A stretch of 64,000 nucleotides of DNA from Facklamia sp. 7083-14-GEN3 (GCF_024742075.1 NZ_JANSGD010000001.1:682001-746000), one strand, 5' to 3'; counted from the stretch's first letter, positions 1 through 9,638 are shown. Numbers and translations are program-made. Notes: generated from the sequence alone by a model not told the origin.

Positions 1-40
1 TAAATTCGAAAAACATCTTTGTGAAATTAGAAAAATTCTC

Positions 41-109
41 ATAAAAAAAGAGCCTCACCCACTTCTTACTTAAGATTAAAGCTTAAGTAAAATCTGGTAA
101 AGCTCTTAA
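41..109 (-). terminator. Terminator of the opp operon
   Basis: Downstream of oppC on the minus strand. Outer arms AAGAGC and GCTCTT enclose an inner stem TTACTTAAG/CTTAAGTAA, and seven T residues follow in the transcript direction. It closes the operon, so no substrate-binding-protein gene follows in the same transcript. Confidence 0.8.
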
Positions 110-114
110 ATATT

Positions 115-1038
115 TTATCCTCTTCTTTGTTTTGAGTCTGCTACACGTTGGAAAGCTTGTCCAATATAGTTGATTGATAACATCATGATCAATACTAATA
201 AAGCAGCTGGTAACCAAACCCACCATTTATTTTCGATTATATCTGGCGTTCTAGCATAACCAATCAAAGTTCCTAAAGAAGGCGTTCCAACAGGTAAACC
301 AAAGCCTAAGAAGGAAAGTCCGGTTTCTAAACCGATGTTACCAGCAAAGGATAGGGTTAAGTTGGTAATCATTAAAGAAGACAAATTCGGTAATAAAGAA
401 CCGAGCATAATCTTCCAATCTCTGGTTCCCATCGTCTTGGAAGCCTTAATATAATCCTTAGATGCTTCTGATAAAGAAGCGGTTCTAATTAAACGGGTTT
501 GTCCCATCCAGCCAAATAAGGAAATAATCCAAATTAAAGTCCAAGCATCAAACTGTCTCACAATGGTTACAACAGCGATAATAATCATAATAGTTGGTAA
601 AACAATTAAAAAGTCCACCACACGCATAATGAAATCATCTACTCTTCCACCATAATAACCAGCAATCAAACCAATAATCGTTCCAAAGCCTGTTGTTAAT
701 ATGGTTACGGCCCAAGCGATAATTAAGGAATTTTTAGTTCCTAGTAAGAGTTGTTCAAAAATACCTTTTCCGCCCTCATCAGTACCTAAAATATAGCCTT
801 TTTCTCCTGGTGGCGTAAAGCGGTCAAAGATATTAACCATACCCGCTGCATCGGAATCAATAAAGAATGCCGAAAAGACAGCCGCTCCGACGATAGTTAC
901 TACAAGGAATAATGATAAAACGGCAATTTTATCACGTGCGAACTCTCGACGAATAACTTCCCAACCCATCGGTGGAGTGGAAGCCTGGTCTTGCAATAGT
1001 TCTTCATTTACGGTTACCTGTGTATTATTTTCAGCCAT
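115..1038 (-). CDS. oppC: Oligopeptide ABC transporter permease OppC
   Basis: Inner-membrane permease subunit of a peptide importer of the Opp/App family. The protein (307 residues) has a cytoplasmic N-terminal tail, a first membrane segment near residues 39-60, a large extracytoplasmic loop typical of OppC, then about five more membrane segments. The EAA loop that contacts the ATPases is visible as EASKDYIKASKTMG near residues 190-205. It is the last gene of oppD-oppF-oppB-oppC, 11 bases after oppB, with a strong terminator behind it. Peptide versus nickel or other substrate cannot be decided from the permease alone, but the four-gene order and lengths fit oligopeptide systems. Confidence 0.9.
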   Translation of the reverse strand: MAENNTQVTVNEELLQDQASTPPMGWEVIRREFARDKIAVLSLFLVVTIVGAAVFSAFFIDSDAAGMVNIFDRFTPPGEKGYILGTDEGGKGIFEQLLLGTKNSLIIAWAVTILTTGFGTIIGLIAGYYGGRVDDFIMRVVDFLIVLPTIMIIIAVVTIVRQFDAWTLIWIISLFGWMGQTRLIRTASLSEASKDYIKASKTMGTRDWKIMLGSLLPNLSSLMITNLTLSFAGNIGLETGLSFLGFGLPVGTPSLGTLIGYARTPDIIENKWWVWLPAALLVLIMMLSINYIGQAFQRVADSKQRRG

Positions 1039-1049
1039 TATTCCACCTC

Positions 1050-2012
1050 CTATTTAATTCGAATTCTTGGATCAACAAAGACCATGATAATATCTGATAA
1101 TAGTGATCCTAATAAGGTTGTAAAACCATAAATTAAGGTGATCGCTATCATAACAGAAAAGTCACGCAAGGCTATTGATTCTACAAATAATTTACCCATA
1201 CCTGGATAGTTAAAGACTGTTTCAGTAAAGACCGATCCACCTAATAAGCCCGTAATAGTGAAGCCTAGGAAGGCAGCAATCGGTAAGATTGAATTTCTGA
1301 AGATGTGTTTGCGATAAACAACATTTTCAGGAACTCCTTTAGCCTTAGCCGTCCGAACATAGTCTTCCGTTTTAGCATCAATAACTCCCGTTCTCAAATA
1401 CTGAATAGTCGATGTGGTTGAAAGTAAAGCCATGGTAATAGCTGGTAGAATAATATGATATAAACGTGATAAGGCAAAGTCAATCGTTCCAGGCTCAACC
1501 CCAGGAGACACTGTTCCTGTTGTTGGGAACCAATCAAGAATGTAACCAAATAACCAAATCATAAATAAACCAAGTACGAATGAAGGAATAGCGTAAGTTA
1601 CAAAGGTATATAAGTTAACGGTTTTATCAAAAGAAGAGTTTTGGTAACGACCCGAAAACAGACCCAATGGTAAGGCAATTCCATATGAAATAATAACGGT
1701 TAACAGAGATAATTGTAAGGTAGGCCAAACACGCTGACCAATAATTTTTAAGGTCGGTTGACGGTGATGCCAAGAACGTCCCCAGTCCCCTTGCAAAATA
1801 CCAGTAATCCAATCGAAATAACGCTCTGGCCATGGCTTATCTAAACCTAATTTTTCACGCATGGCAGCCTTTTGAGCAGCATCAATGGTTGGATCGACTA
1901 AACCAGTTAAGGCATCTCCAGGCATCATTGAGGCTAGGAGAAAGACAATAATACTTAAAAGTAAAATTTGAGGGATCATTAGAATAAGCCTTCTTAAAAT
2001 CGTCTTCCACAT
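1050..2012 (-). CDS. oppB: Oligopeptide ABC transporter permease OppB
   Basis: Second permease subunit, pairing with OppC to form the translocation pore. The 320-residue length and the N-terminal membrane segment (ILRRLILMIPQILLLSIIVF) are standard for OppB/DppB. The EAA loop reads EDYVRTAKAKGVPENVVYRK in the C-terminal half, followed by the conserved RNSILP motif. The gene abuts the oppF stop directly (oppF ends at 2013, oppB starts at 2012), which implies translational coupling. Nothing in the sequence suggests truncation. Confidence 0.9.
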   Translation of the reverse strand: MWKTILRRLILMIPQILLLSIIVFLLASMMPGDALTGLVDPTIDAAQKAAMREKLGLDKPWPERYFDWITGILQGDWGRSWHHRQPTLKIIGQRVWPTLQLSLLTVIISYGIALPLGLFSGRYQNSSFDKTVNLYTFVTYAIPSFVLGLFMIWLFGYILDWFPTTGTVSPGVEPGTIDFALSRLYHIILPAITMALLSTTSTIQYLRTGVIDAKTEDYVRTAKAKGVPENVVYRKHIFRNSILPIAAFLGFTITGLLGGSVFTETVFNYPGMGKLFVESIALRDFSVMIAITLIYGFTTLLGSLLSDIIMVFVDPRIRIK

Positions 2013-2975
2013 TTATTTCACTTCCTCTCTTTGAGCAAAGCTGACTTCTTTTAAAGCCACTTGGTGGTTATCATTAATCCTCTTCAGATCATAAACACGA
2101 CCGCTTTCCTCGAAATATTGACTGGCATTCTCATGATATTCTTTTTCTACTCTTTGACGCTCTTTACGATGCCCATCCCGATTGTTAGGATCAATGTGCG
2201 GAATTGCTGATAATAAACGTTTGGTATAAATATGTTGTGGATTTTTATAAATTTCATGATTAGAGCCATATTCAGTAAATCTTCCACGATACATAATAGC
2301 TAATTCATCAGACATGTGTTTAACGACACCTAAATCGTGCGAAATAAACAAGTAAGAAACATTGAATTCTTCTTGAATACGTTTCATAAAATTCAAGACT
2401 TGAGCTTGAACCGATAAGTCTAAAGCAGAAACTGGTTCGTCAGCGATTACTAATTTAGGGTTCAGCGCAACGGCTCTAGCTACCCCAATTCTTTGTCTTT
2501 GACCTCCAGAGAATTCATGAGGATATTTGACTAAGGCTTCGGAAGTTAGACCAACGATTTCTAATAGCTCAGTGGCTTTACGCTTTTCTTCTTCAATCGT
2601 TAAATTGGTGAAGTTTCTTAAAGGCTCAGCCATAATATCTAAAATTCTTTTCTTAGGATTAAAAGAAGAAAAGGAATCTTGGAAAATCATCTGAACATTG
2701 CGACGGTATTCTGAACGACGACTAGAGGCCGAGTTGGAAACATCCTGTCCCTCGTAGATAATTTTTCCTTCGGTCAATTTTTCTAAACCAATAATGGCTT
2801 TTCCAATGGTTGATTTGCCTGATCCGGATTCACCCACTAGACCATAAGTTTTTCCTGCTTCAAAACTTAAATTCACTCCATCCACTGCGTAGACATGGTC
2901 AGTAATACGGTTAAAAAAACCGGACCGAATAGGATAGTGAACCTTTAAGTTTTCGATTGTTAGAAATTCTGACAT
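2013..2975 (-). CDS. oppF: Oligopeptide ABC transporter ATPase OppF
   Basis: Cytoplasmic ATPase that powers peptide import with OppD. Walker A is GESGSGKST, the signature FSGGQRQRIG, Walker B LVIADEP, and the H-loop FISHDLG. I chose the start at 2975 (MSEFLTIENL) rather than an in-frame ATG at 3029: a strong GGAGGAGGTGG sits just before it, and its ATG overlaps the oppD stop by one base (TAATG), a classic coupled arrangement. The resulting protein has 320 residues. The C-terminal 60 residues are charged and rich in Glu, Arg and Asn, without the cysteine motif of OppD. Confidence 0.9.
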   Translation of the reverse strand: MSEFLTIENLKVHYPIRSGFFNRITDHVYAVDGVNLSFEAGKTYGLVGESGSGKSTIGKAIIGLEKLTEGKIIYEGQDVSNSASSRRSEYRRNVQMIFQDSFSSFNPKKRILDIMAEPLRNFTNLTIEEEKRKATELLEIVGLTSEALVKYPHEFSGGQRQRIGVARAVALNPKLVIADEPVSALDLSVQAQVLNFMKRIQEEFNVSYLFISHDLGVVKHMSDELAIMYRGRFTEYGSNHEIYKNPQHIYTKRLLSAIPHIDPNNRDGHRKERQRVEKEYHENASQYFEESGRVYDLKRINDNHQVALKEVSFAQREEVK

Positions 2976-3985
2976 TAGTCCACCTCCTCCATAAAATAGA
3001 AATGCTCGTGACAAGTACAACGTACCCAATGTCCTGGTTTTACTTCATGCAGAACCGGATGCTCTTCATGATGTTCTTCTGGAATCCAAGGAATACGAGG
3101 GGCAAAACGACAGCCTTCGCGCTCTAAACGATTTAATGGCGGTACAACTCCATGAATAACGTGCAATTCACCTTTTTCATCCACCAAATCATTAGATTGT
3201 GGAATTGATTTTAGGAGCGAACGTGTATACGGATGTCTTGGATCATTAAAGAGGTCCTCCACACTAGCTATTTCAACGAATTGACCTGCATACATCACAG
3301 CTACTCGATCAGCCGTTTCTGCCACTACACCTAAGTCGTGGGTAATTAAAATAATCCCTGATTCAGTTTCCTCTTGAATTTCATTTAAGAGGTCTAAAAT
3401 TTGAGCTTGAATGGTTACATCCAAAGCAGTCGTCGGCTCATCTGCAATAATAATCGGCGGCTTACATGATAAGGCAATTGCAATAATTACCCGTTGACGC
3501 ATTCCACCTGATAATTCATGCGGATATTGCTTGGCCATTCTTTGAGGGTTTTCAATACCTACTTGGTCGAGTAATTCAAGTACGCGCTGAGTTCGTTGCT
3601 GACCATCTAACTTGGTATGATAATACAAAGCTTCTTCAATCTGCTCACCCACAGTCATTAATGGATTTAATGACGCTAAAGGGTCTTGGAAAATCATGCC
3701 AATATCATTACCACGGATTTTGTCAAAATCTGCTTCATTATAATTGATCAGATTATCCCCTTTATAATTAATCTCTCCAGTAATCCGGGTATTTCTGCTA
3801 TTGTGCAAGCCAATAATTGAGGTGGCTAGGGTTGATTTTCCACAGCCTGATTCTCCAACAATGGCTAACTTTTCATTGCGCGCTAGGGTAAAAGAAACCC
3901 CATCGACAGCATCGAAATACTGGTCTTTAATTCGAAAACCAGTGTGCAAATCTTTAACTTCTAATAATATCTCTTTTGATTCCAT
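2975..3985 (-). CDS. oppD: Oligopeptide ABC transporter ATPase OppD
   Basis: First ATPase of the peptide importer. Walker A GESGCGKST, signature LSGGMRQRV, Walker B IIIADEP and H-loop LITHDLG are all intact. The C-terminal oligopeptide-transporter domain is present (GCRFAPR), with a later CTCH cluster, but the second cysteine of the common RCP motif is Ile. The gene starts 36 bases after the acpP stop, with AGGAGG upstream of ATG 3985 and no terminator between, so it is probably transcribed together with plsX-acpP. This neighbour is unusual, because rnc or other lipid genes normally follow acpP. Confidence 0.9.
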   Translation of the reverse strand: MESKEILLEVKDLHTGFRIKDQYFDAVDGVSFTLARNEKLAIVGESGCGKSTLATSIIGLHNSRNTRITGEINYKGDNLINYNEADFDKIRGNDIGMIFQDPLASLNPLMTVGEQIEEALYYHTKLDGQQRTQRVLELLDQVGIENPQRMAKQYPHELSGGMRQRVIIAIALSCKPPIIIADEPTTALDVTIQAQILDLLNEIQEETESGIILITHDLGVVAETADRVAVMYAGQFVEIASVEDLFNDPRHPYTRSLLKSIPQSNDLVDEKGELHVIHGVVPPLNRLEREGCRFAPRIPWIPEEHHEEHPVLHEVKPGHWVRCTCHEHFYFMEEVD

Positions 3986-4020
3986 TTGAGGCCTCCTTTA
4001 TCGATGACTAAGACAAACAT

Positions 4021-4263
4021 TTATTTTTCTGATCGTAATTGGTCGATATAAGAGACTGCGTCCTTAATATCGGAGAGGTTTTCTATTTTTTCATCTTCGA
4101 ATTCTACATCAAATTCTTCCTCAATTCCCATCACGAATTCCACCATATCTAAAGAATCAGCGCCTAGGTCTTCAAAGGTTAAATTTTCAGTTACTTGATC
4201 CTCATTAAGATCAAAATGCTCTACTAATAAAGCTTTAACTTTCTCAAATATTTCTGTATTCAT
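4021..4263 (-). CDS. acpP: Acyl carrier protein
   Basis: Small acidic carrier of growing fatty acids in type II fatty acid synthesis, also the acyl donor for PlsX. The phosphopantetheine attachment motif GADSLDMVEF is present, with Ser37 as the modified residue. I chose ATG 4263 because AAGGAG lies eight bases upstream; an in-frame GTG at 4272 would overlap that ribosome binding site. The product is 80 residues, normal for AcpP. It lies downstream of plsX, and weak TTATAA/TATAAC boxes 17 bases apart in the gap suggest a possible extra promoter. Confidence 0.95.
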   Translation of the reverse strand: MNTEIFEKVKALLVEHFDLNEDQVTENLTFEDLGADSLDMVEFVMGIEEEFDVEFEDEKIENLSDIKDAVSYIDQLRSEK

Positions 4264-4321
4264 ATTTTCCACTCCTTAATTAAAAAGTTATACCATAATG
4301 CCGGTTATATTATAATAACGA

Positions 4322-5350
4322 TTATTTTCTAATCTGTCTATCATTTTTGTCACTATTTTCAAAAAAAGTGCTTATTTCTTCAGAAAAACCGGATAAAACG
4401 ATTTCACGAGCTTGTCGAATGGCATTATAAATTGCAATGTCATCTGCCGATCCATGCGCTTTAATTACTGGCTTTTTGACGCCTAAAAGAACTGCTCCCC
4501 CTTGTTTACTATCATCAAAGTTTTCAGCTATCTTTTTCAATGAAGGTTTGATGAGCAGTCCGCCAATTTTATTGGTAATGCTGCTTTCACTTAGGGTTCG
4601 TTTGAGTAATTTAAAGACGGATTTTAAGCTTCCTTCTAAAGTTTTCAAAATAGCATTACCGGTAAAGCCATCTGTTACCGCAATATCTACCTGTCCATTT
4701 AAAAGCTCTTTGGCTTCAATATTGCCTACAAAATTCAACCCACTTGCTTGACTTAGGAGTTGGTAAGCTTGCTTACGTAAGTCATCCCCCTTACCAGCCT
4801 CTGTTCCATTGTTAACAAGTCCCACTCTTGGTTGCTCGATTTTTAAAACACTCTCAGCATAATGGCTAGCTAATTGAGCATATTGTAAGAGATGTTCTGC
4901 TTTTGATTCAGCATTGGCCCCTGCATCCATTAAAATTAAATGAGGAGATTTCTCATTAATAGTTGGAATGACCGGCATCAAACCCGGGCGATCGACCCCT
5001 TTAATTCTACCAACTACCAATAAGCCGGTTGTTAATAAGGCTCCTGTATTTCCAGCTGAAAGCAGTACATCGGCTTTTCCTTCTCTCACTGCCTTGGCAG
5101 CAACTACCATTGAAGCATCTTTTTTTCGGCGGACAGCTTTTACCGGTTCATCCTCTCCGGTGATGATCTCTGTCGTGGGTATTCTTGTTAAACGGTCATC
5201 AAACATATCGGGAAAGTTTTTTAAAGCTTTTTCGTCGCCATACAGTTGAATTTCGATGTCCTTATAAGCATCTAAGGCTCTTAAAACTCCGTCAAAGACA
5301 GCTCTTGGCGCATTGTCTCCACCCATTGCATCGATCGCTATTTTCATCAT
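4322..5350 (-). CDS. plsX: Phosphate acyltransferase PlsX
   Basis: Converts acyl-ACP to acyl-phosphate, the donor for PlsY in phospholipid synthesis; a soluble, membrane-associated enzyme. The N-terminus MKIAIDAMGGDNAP and the motif SAGNTGALLT are family hallmarks, with DGFTGNAILK in the C-terminal half. The start is ATG 5350 or the adjacent ATG 5347; AGGAG is eight bases before 5350. An upstream in-frame GTG at 5359 overlaps the ribosome binding site and is unlikely. The gene follows recG after 11 bases, as in B. subtilis but without fapR in between. FakA, encoded upstream in the same cluster, makes acyl-phosphate from free fatty acids, so both routes into the pool are linked here. Confidence 0.95.
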   Translation of the reverse strand: MMKIAIDAMGGDNAPRAVFDGVLRALDAYKDIEIQLYGDEKALKNFPDMFDDRLTRIPTTEIITGEDEPVKAVRRKKDASMVVAAKAVREGKADVLLSAGNTGALLTTGLLVVGRIKGVDRPGLMPVIPTINEKSPHLILMDAGANAESKAEHLLQYAQLASHYAESVLKIEQPRVGLVNNGTEAGKGDDLRKQAYQLLSQASGLNFVGNIEAKELLNGQVDIAVTDGFTGNAILKTLEGSLKSVFKLLKRTLSESSITNKIGGLLIKPSLKKIAENFDDSKQGGAVLLGVKKPVIKAHGSADDIAIYNAIRQAREIVLSGFSEEISTFFENSDKNDRQIRK

Positions 5351-5361
5351 AAATTCCACTC

Positions 5362-7398
5362 CTAAATTTCTAATTTAATTAATTGGGTATAATTTTCGAT
5401 TGTCTGTGCTTCTTCTTTAGTCATTAAATCCGGTTGTCTCATCAAATGATCAACTGCTTGATAAGCAGCTGTCATAATGGCTTCGTCTTGTAAGGGATGC
5501 CCATAAGCAAATAAGGCAATCCCACTTTGATTTCGCCCCAGGACATCTCCCATGCCACGAATTTCCATATCCGCTCTGGATAATTCAAAACCATCTTGAC
5601 TTTCGACCATTTTAAGCATACGTTCTTTACCTTGTTGGGTCGTTGGGTTAGCAATTAAAAAGCAATAAGACGGCAATGTGCTTCGTCCTACTCGCCCTCT
5701 TAACTGATGGAGCTGGGCTAAGCCAAAACGCTCGGCTGACTGGATGACCATGACCGTTGCATTGGGTACATCGACACCAACTTCAACCATAGTGGTTGCT
5801 ACTAATATTTGAATCTTTTCAGCCTTAAAAGCTTTCATCACTTCTTTTTGTTCTTCTTTCGTCAATTGACCATGCAAACTATCGATTTTAACTTGCGGAA
5901 ATTCTGCTCTCAAACGTTCACAAGTCGCTTGGACATTTTCAACTTGTTCCATAAATTCACTGGCTTCAATTAAAGGCAATACATAATAGATTTGATGACC
6001 CTTATCTAATTCTTTTTGCATGCGGTCATAGACTGTAGCAATGTGCTTATCACTAACGGCTTGCGTCTTAATTCCAACCCTTCCACGCGGTAGGCCTTCC
6101 ATGGTTGAGACGGAAAGATCAGCATAAAGGGTCTGAGCCAAACTTCTGGGTATGGGGGTAGCTGTCATTTGCAAGACATTGGCTTCTTGACCAGCAAAAC
6201 TTTTTTCTAATAAGCTCTGTCTTTGGCCAACGCCAAAACGGTGTTGCTCATCAATAACGATATAACCAAGTGATTTAAAATTAACTCCCTCTTGAATTAA
6301 GGCATGGGTACCAATCACCAGTCGAATGCGACCCGTTTTTAAGCCCTCTAAGACTTGTTGTTTTTCTTTAGCCTTCATCTCAGAAATTAGTAGCTCCGCA
6401 TGAAAACCATTCTTTTCAAAATATTGATTAAAGGATTGATAGTGCTGCTGGGCCAAAATTTCTGTTGGAACCATCAGGGCTGTTTGATAACCTGCTTGCA
6501 CACTAGCAATCATGGTCAAAAAAGCTACTAAGGTCTTACCGCTGCCTACATCTCCTTGTAATAAGCGATTCATGGGGTAAGGTGATAAAAGGTCGCGGCA
6601 AATTTCATTAACCACTTTTTTTTGCGAATCTGTTAATTCAAAAGGAATGCTTTGTATAATTTGTCGCAGTTCTTCTACTTGATAATGAACTTGAATACCT
6701 TGGGATTTTAAGCGATTAAATTTGGCTCTTTGTAAGCGCCATTGGTAAAGAAAGAACTCTTGGAAGATAACCTTTCGCTGGGCCTGCCTTTTATCGCTTT
6801 CTTGCTTGGGAAAATGCATGGCCCAAAGTGCTTTTTTCAGGTTCACTAAGTTAAATTGCTGATTTAAGTAGGTCGGAACGATTTCTTCAATACTTTCTTG
6901 ATAATCGGCAAAGGCTTGCTTAATTGCTTTTGAAATCTGGATCTGACTTAGGCCCTTGGTCGTATGGTAGATGGGTGCATAATCCTCACCTGCTGACTGA
7001 TTAATTAATTTAATGGCCATTAATGATTGCTTACTTTCTTGCCATTTACCATAAACAGCTCGCGTTTGACCTAATTCAATTTGTTTCTTTAGGTAAGGCT
7101 GGTTGAAAAAAGAGACATTGATGACTTGATGATCATCGACAGCCAATTTAAAACTTAAGCGACTCTTCTTTCTACCAAAATAGTTGACCACTGCTGGGCT
7201 AACAACTTGTCCCATTAAGACAACTTTTTCTTGATCAAGAATCGTTTCAATCTGGCGTGCTTGAATATCCTCAAAACGAAAGGGAAAATGAAACATTAAG
7301 TCTTTTACTGTTTCAATTCCTAGTTGATTAAATAAGAGACTGGTCTTGGGGCCAACCCCTTTGAGCTGATCGATAGGATCTAACCAAGACTTTCCCAT
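5362..7398 (-). CDS. recG: ATP-dependent DNA helicase RecG
   Basis: Branch-migrating helicase that regresses stalled forks and processes recombination intermediates. The N-terminal wedge domain begins DQLKGVGPKTSLLFNQLGI. The helicase core shows Walker A GDVGSGKT, DEQH in motif II, MTATPIPRS in motif III, and the C-terminal motifs VATTMVEVGVDVPNA and QLRGRVGR. Its 678-residue length is typical. It sits between fakA and plsX in the order conserved across Firmicutes, and a terminator-like hairpin precedes it, so its level may be lower than that of fakA. Confidence 0.95.
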   Translation of the reverse strand: MGKSWLDPIDQLKGVGPKTSLLFNQLGIETVKDLMFHFPFRFEDIQARQIETILDQEKVVLMGQVVSPAVVNYFGRKKSRLSFKLAVDDHQVINVSFFNQPYLKKQIELGQTRAVYGKWQESKQSLMAIKLINQSAGEDYAPIYHTTKGLSQIQISKAIKQAFADYQESIEEIVPTYLNQQFNLVNLKKALWAMHFPKQESDKRQAQRKVIFQEFFLYQWRLQRAKFNRLKSQGIQVHYQVEELRQIIQSIPFELTDSQKKVVNEICRDLLSPYPMNRLLQGDVGSGKTLVAFLTMIASVQAGYQTALMVPTEILAQQHYQSFNQYFEKNGFHAELLISEMKAKEKQQVLEGLKTGRIRLVIGTHALIQEGVNFKSLGYIVIDEQHRFGVGQRQSLLEKSFAGQEANVLQMTATPIPRSLAQTLYADLSVSTMEGLPRGRVGIKTQAVSDKHIATVYDRMQKELDKGHQIYYVLPLIEASEFMEQVENVQATCERLRAEFPQVKIDSLHGQLTKEEQKEVMKAFKAEKIQILVATTMVEVGVDVPNATVMVIQSAERFGLAQLHQLRGRVGRSTLPSYCFLIANPTTQQGKERMLKMVESQDGFELSRADMEIRGMGDVLGRNQSGIALFAYGHPLQDEAIMTAAYQAVDHLMRQPDLMTKEEAQTIENYTQLIKLEI

Positions 7399-7417
7399 CT
7401 TCTTCCTCCTCTCTGAG

Positions 7418-7455
7418 CAAAAAAATAAATCACCACCTAGAAACTAAGTGGTGAT
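7418..7455 (-). terminator. Hairpin between fakA and recG
   Basis: Minus-strand hairpin with arms at 7444-7455 and 7429-7440 (ATCACCACTTAG, one G-U pair in the stem), followed by ATTTATTTTTTT. It lies between fakA and recG, so it should reduce read-through into recG-plsX-acpP-opp unless an internal promoter exists. Confidence 0.75.
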
Positions 7456-7474
7456 CAGGCTATTTTCTAACAAT

Positions 7475-9142
7475 CTAATCCACCGTTACAAAATAATTGT
7501 AGACTGGTTGGTCTCCTTGAATAAGTTCAAATTCAATCTCAGAGTTAGTTTGTTCAAAATGGTCAGCAACTTCTTGGGCTAATTGATGGTCACCCTCTTC
7601 GCCAATAATAACCGTTACTAACTCACTTGATTCATCCACCATTCGATTAACCAATTGGATCAGTGTTTCTTTTAAATCAGTGTGCGTTAAGACAATATCG
7701 CCATCTAAAATACCCATGAAATCATTTTCTTTAATGGATAGGCCATTAATTTCTGTATCACGGATAGCATGAGTAATCTGTCCAGAAGCGACGCTTAGGG
7801 CATACTCTTCCATAGCTAGTCTGTTATCTTCAATTGCAGCTGACGGATCATACATCAACATGGCTGAGATTCCTTGAGTGATTGATTTTGTGCCCACAAC
7901 TACCGTTGGAACTTCACTCACTTCAGCCGCTTGTTGGGCCGCCATAATAATATTCTTATTATTCGGTAACAAGATAATATTTTTTGCGTTAACCCGCTCG
8001 ATTGCTTTAATGAAGTCTTCAGTCGAAGGGTTCATTGTTTGGCCGCCAGAAAGAACTTCTTTCACTCCAATTGAATGGAAGAGCTCTGTCAAACCTTTAC
8101 CTGAAGCTACTGCAATCACTGCATAATCTTCTTGAATTTGAGGGACAGCTTGTTGACGCATAGTCGTCTCTTTGTCCTCTAAGTCTCTGACTTGCTCACG
8201 CATGTTGTCGACTTTAATTTTAATTAGTTCACCAAATTCTTGGCCCAATTGCATGATTTCGCCTGGATCTTCCGTATGGATGTGGACCTTAACGATCTCA
8301 TCATCGGCTACAACTAGTAAGGAATCGCCTTTTTTATCAAGGGTCTGTCTAAATTCTTCATAGTCAAAAGCTTTCTTAACAGTCTGTCCTTGTCCAATTC
8401 TTACCATAATTTCGGTACAGAAACCATAAGTGATCTCATCCATAGACATTGGGTGTTCATTCATTTCTTCAAAAATTGCATGGGCATGGTCACTTGATTG
8501 GTCATCAACTTCATCGATAATGACTTCCCCTGAAAGATTGGCAAGGAAGCCTTCATAGATACATAAAAGACCCTTACCACCAGAATCGACAACACCTACT
8601 TGTTTTAAAACAGGTAATAAATCAGGTGTTCGATCTAATGATTCTTTTGCTTCTGTAACGATCGTACGCATCACTTGAATAATATCTTCTGTTTGGTCAG
8701 CTTCTTGTTCACCTTTTACAGCAGACTCTCTAGCTACAGTTAAAATAGTTCCTTCAACTGGCTTCATGACCGCCTTATAAGCTGATTCTACGCCACCAAT
8801 AAAAGCCTTAGCAAAATCTTTGGCATTTAATTCTTCACAATCTTTAATTGCCATTGAGAAGCCACGAAAAACTTGAGACAAGATGACACCCGAATTTCCT
8901 CGAGCTCCCATTAATAGTCCTTTGGCCACTGCATTTGCTAATTCTCCAACGTGTTGACTAGTAGAATTACGCATATTCTCAACACCTGATTGGAATGTCA
9001 TATTCATATTGGTTCCTGTATCCCCATCAGGCACGGGAAAGACATTTAAAGAATTTACTAAGTCAACATTTTCAGCAAGGCGCTCAGCACCTGCTATAAA
9101 CATCTGTTTAAAGTCAGATGCTTTGATTGTTTTCAGTTCCAC
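7475..9142 (-). CDS. fakA: Fatty acid kinase catalytic subunit FakA (YloV, DAK2 family)
   Basis: ATP-binding subunit of fatty acid kinase, which phosphorylates exogenous fatty acids delivered by FakB proteins. The N-terminal DhaL-like kinase domain carries VPDGDTGTNM (Asp39 and Asp41 for Mg-ATP) and GARGNSGVILSQ. A central region and a C-terminal DegV-like domain complete 555 residues, the usual length. No fakB gene lies in the window. It starts 20 bases after the Asp23-like gene, matching yloU-yloV of B. subtilis. The fatty acid kinase role is established for the family in Staphylococcus; here it is inferred from sequence. Confidence 0.9.
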   Translation of the reverse strand: MELKTIKASDFKQMFIAGAERLAENVDLVNSLNVFPVPDGDTGTNMNMTFQSGVENMRNSTSQHVGELANAVAKGLLMGARGNSGVILSQVFRGFSMAIKDCEELNAKDFAKAFIGGVESAYKAVMKPVEGTILTVARESAVKGEQEADQTEDIIQVMRTIVTEAKESLDRTPDLLPVLKQVGVVDSGGKGLLCIYEGFLANLSGEVIIDEVDDQSSDHAHAIFEEMNEHPMSMDEITYGFCTEIMVRIGQGQTVKKAFDYEEFRQTLDKKGDSLLVVADDEIVKVHIHTEDPGEIMQLGQEFGELIKIKVDNMREQVRDLEDKETTMRQQAVPQIQEDYAVIAVASGKGLTELFHSIGVKEVLSGGQTMNPSTEDFIKAIERVNAKNIILLPNNKNIIMAAQQAAEVSEVPTVVVGTKSITQGISAMLMYDPSAAIEDNRLAMEEYALSVASGQITHAIRDTEINGLSIKENDFMGILDGDIVLTHTDLKETLIQLVNRMVDESSELVTVIIGEEGDHQLAQEVADHFEQTNSEIEFELIQGDQPVYNYFVTVD

Positions 9143-9162
9143 ACTTTACCTCCTAAACGATC

Positions 9163-9519
9163 CTAGTCGATAGTCACACCCTGGACATGGACATGGACTA
9201 AGTCCAATTCAAAGCCCAAGAGTTGCTCGACATTGTATTTAACAGCTTGTTGAATATTTTGACAAATGACAGAGATTTTTGTCCCATAAGAAACGACAAT
9301 ATAAACATCTACTGAAATGTTGTCTCCTTCTTGAGAAATTAAAACGCCACGTGAATAGTTTTCTTTCTTAAGAATGTCTGTTAAATTATCACGGAAGAAA
9401 TGTTTACTTACCATTCCTACAACACCGTAGTTGTCAGTAACTGCTGCACCGACGATGGTTGCAATCACTTCATTTTCTAAGGATATCTCTCCATTTGGAG
9501 TTTGGATATTAATAGCCAT
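9163..9519 (-). CDS. Asp23/Gls24 family envelope stress response protein (YloU)
   Basis: Small cytoplasmic protein (118 residues) of the Asp23 family, with the typical pattern EVIATIVGAAVTDNYGVVGM near the N-terminus and SVDVYIVVSYG in the middle. Family members are linked to the cell envelope and to alkaline or envelope stress, but the molecular role is not settled. It is first in the transcript leading to fakA-recG-plsX and is divergent from rpmB. An extended -10 (TGCTAAACT) lies upstream on the minus strand. Confidence 0.9.
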   Translation of the reverse strand: MAINIQTPNGEISLENEVIATIVGAAVTDNYGVVGMVSKHFFRDNLTDILKKENYSRGVLISQEGDNISVDVYIVVSYGTKISVICQNIQQAVKYNVEQLLGFELDLVHVHVQGVTID

Positions 9520-9638
9520 AAAGTACCTCCTTTTTGTTATCCACCATAGTTTAGCATAAATTTTTTAGCTTGGCACCTATTTTAATAGTTTTAGTAACGA
9601 GATATTTAAGATTAGTGCCTAATTTCATCATAATTCAC

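Noticed and set aside
2976-3029. N-terminal extension of OppF from the upstream ATG at 3029
   Set aside because: It lies inside oppD and lacks a ribosome binding site; the ATG at 2975 has a strong one and the TAATG overlap.
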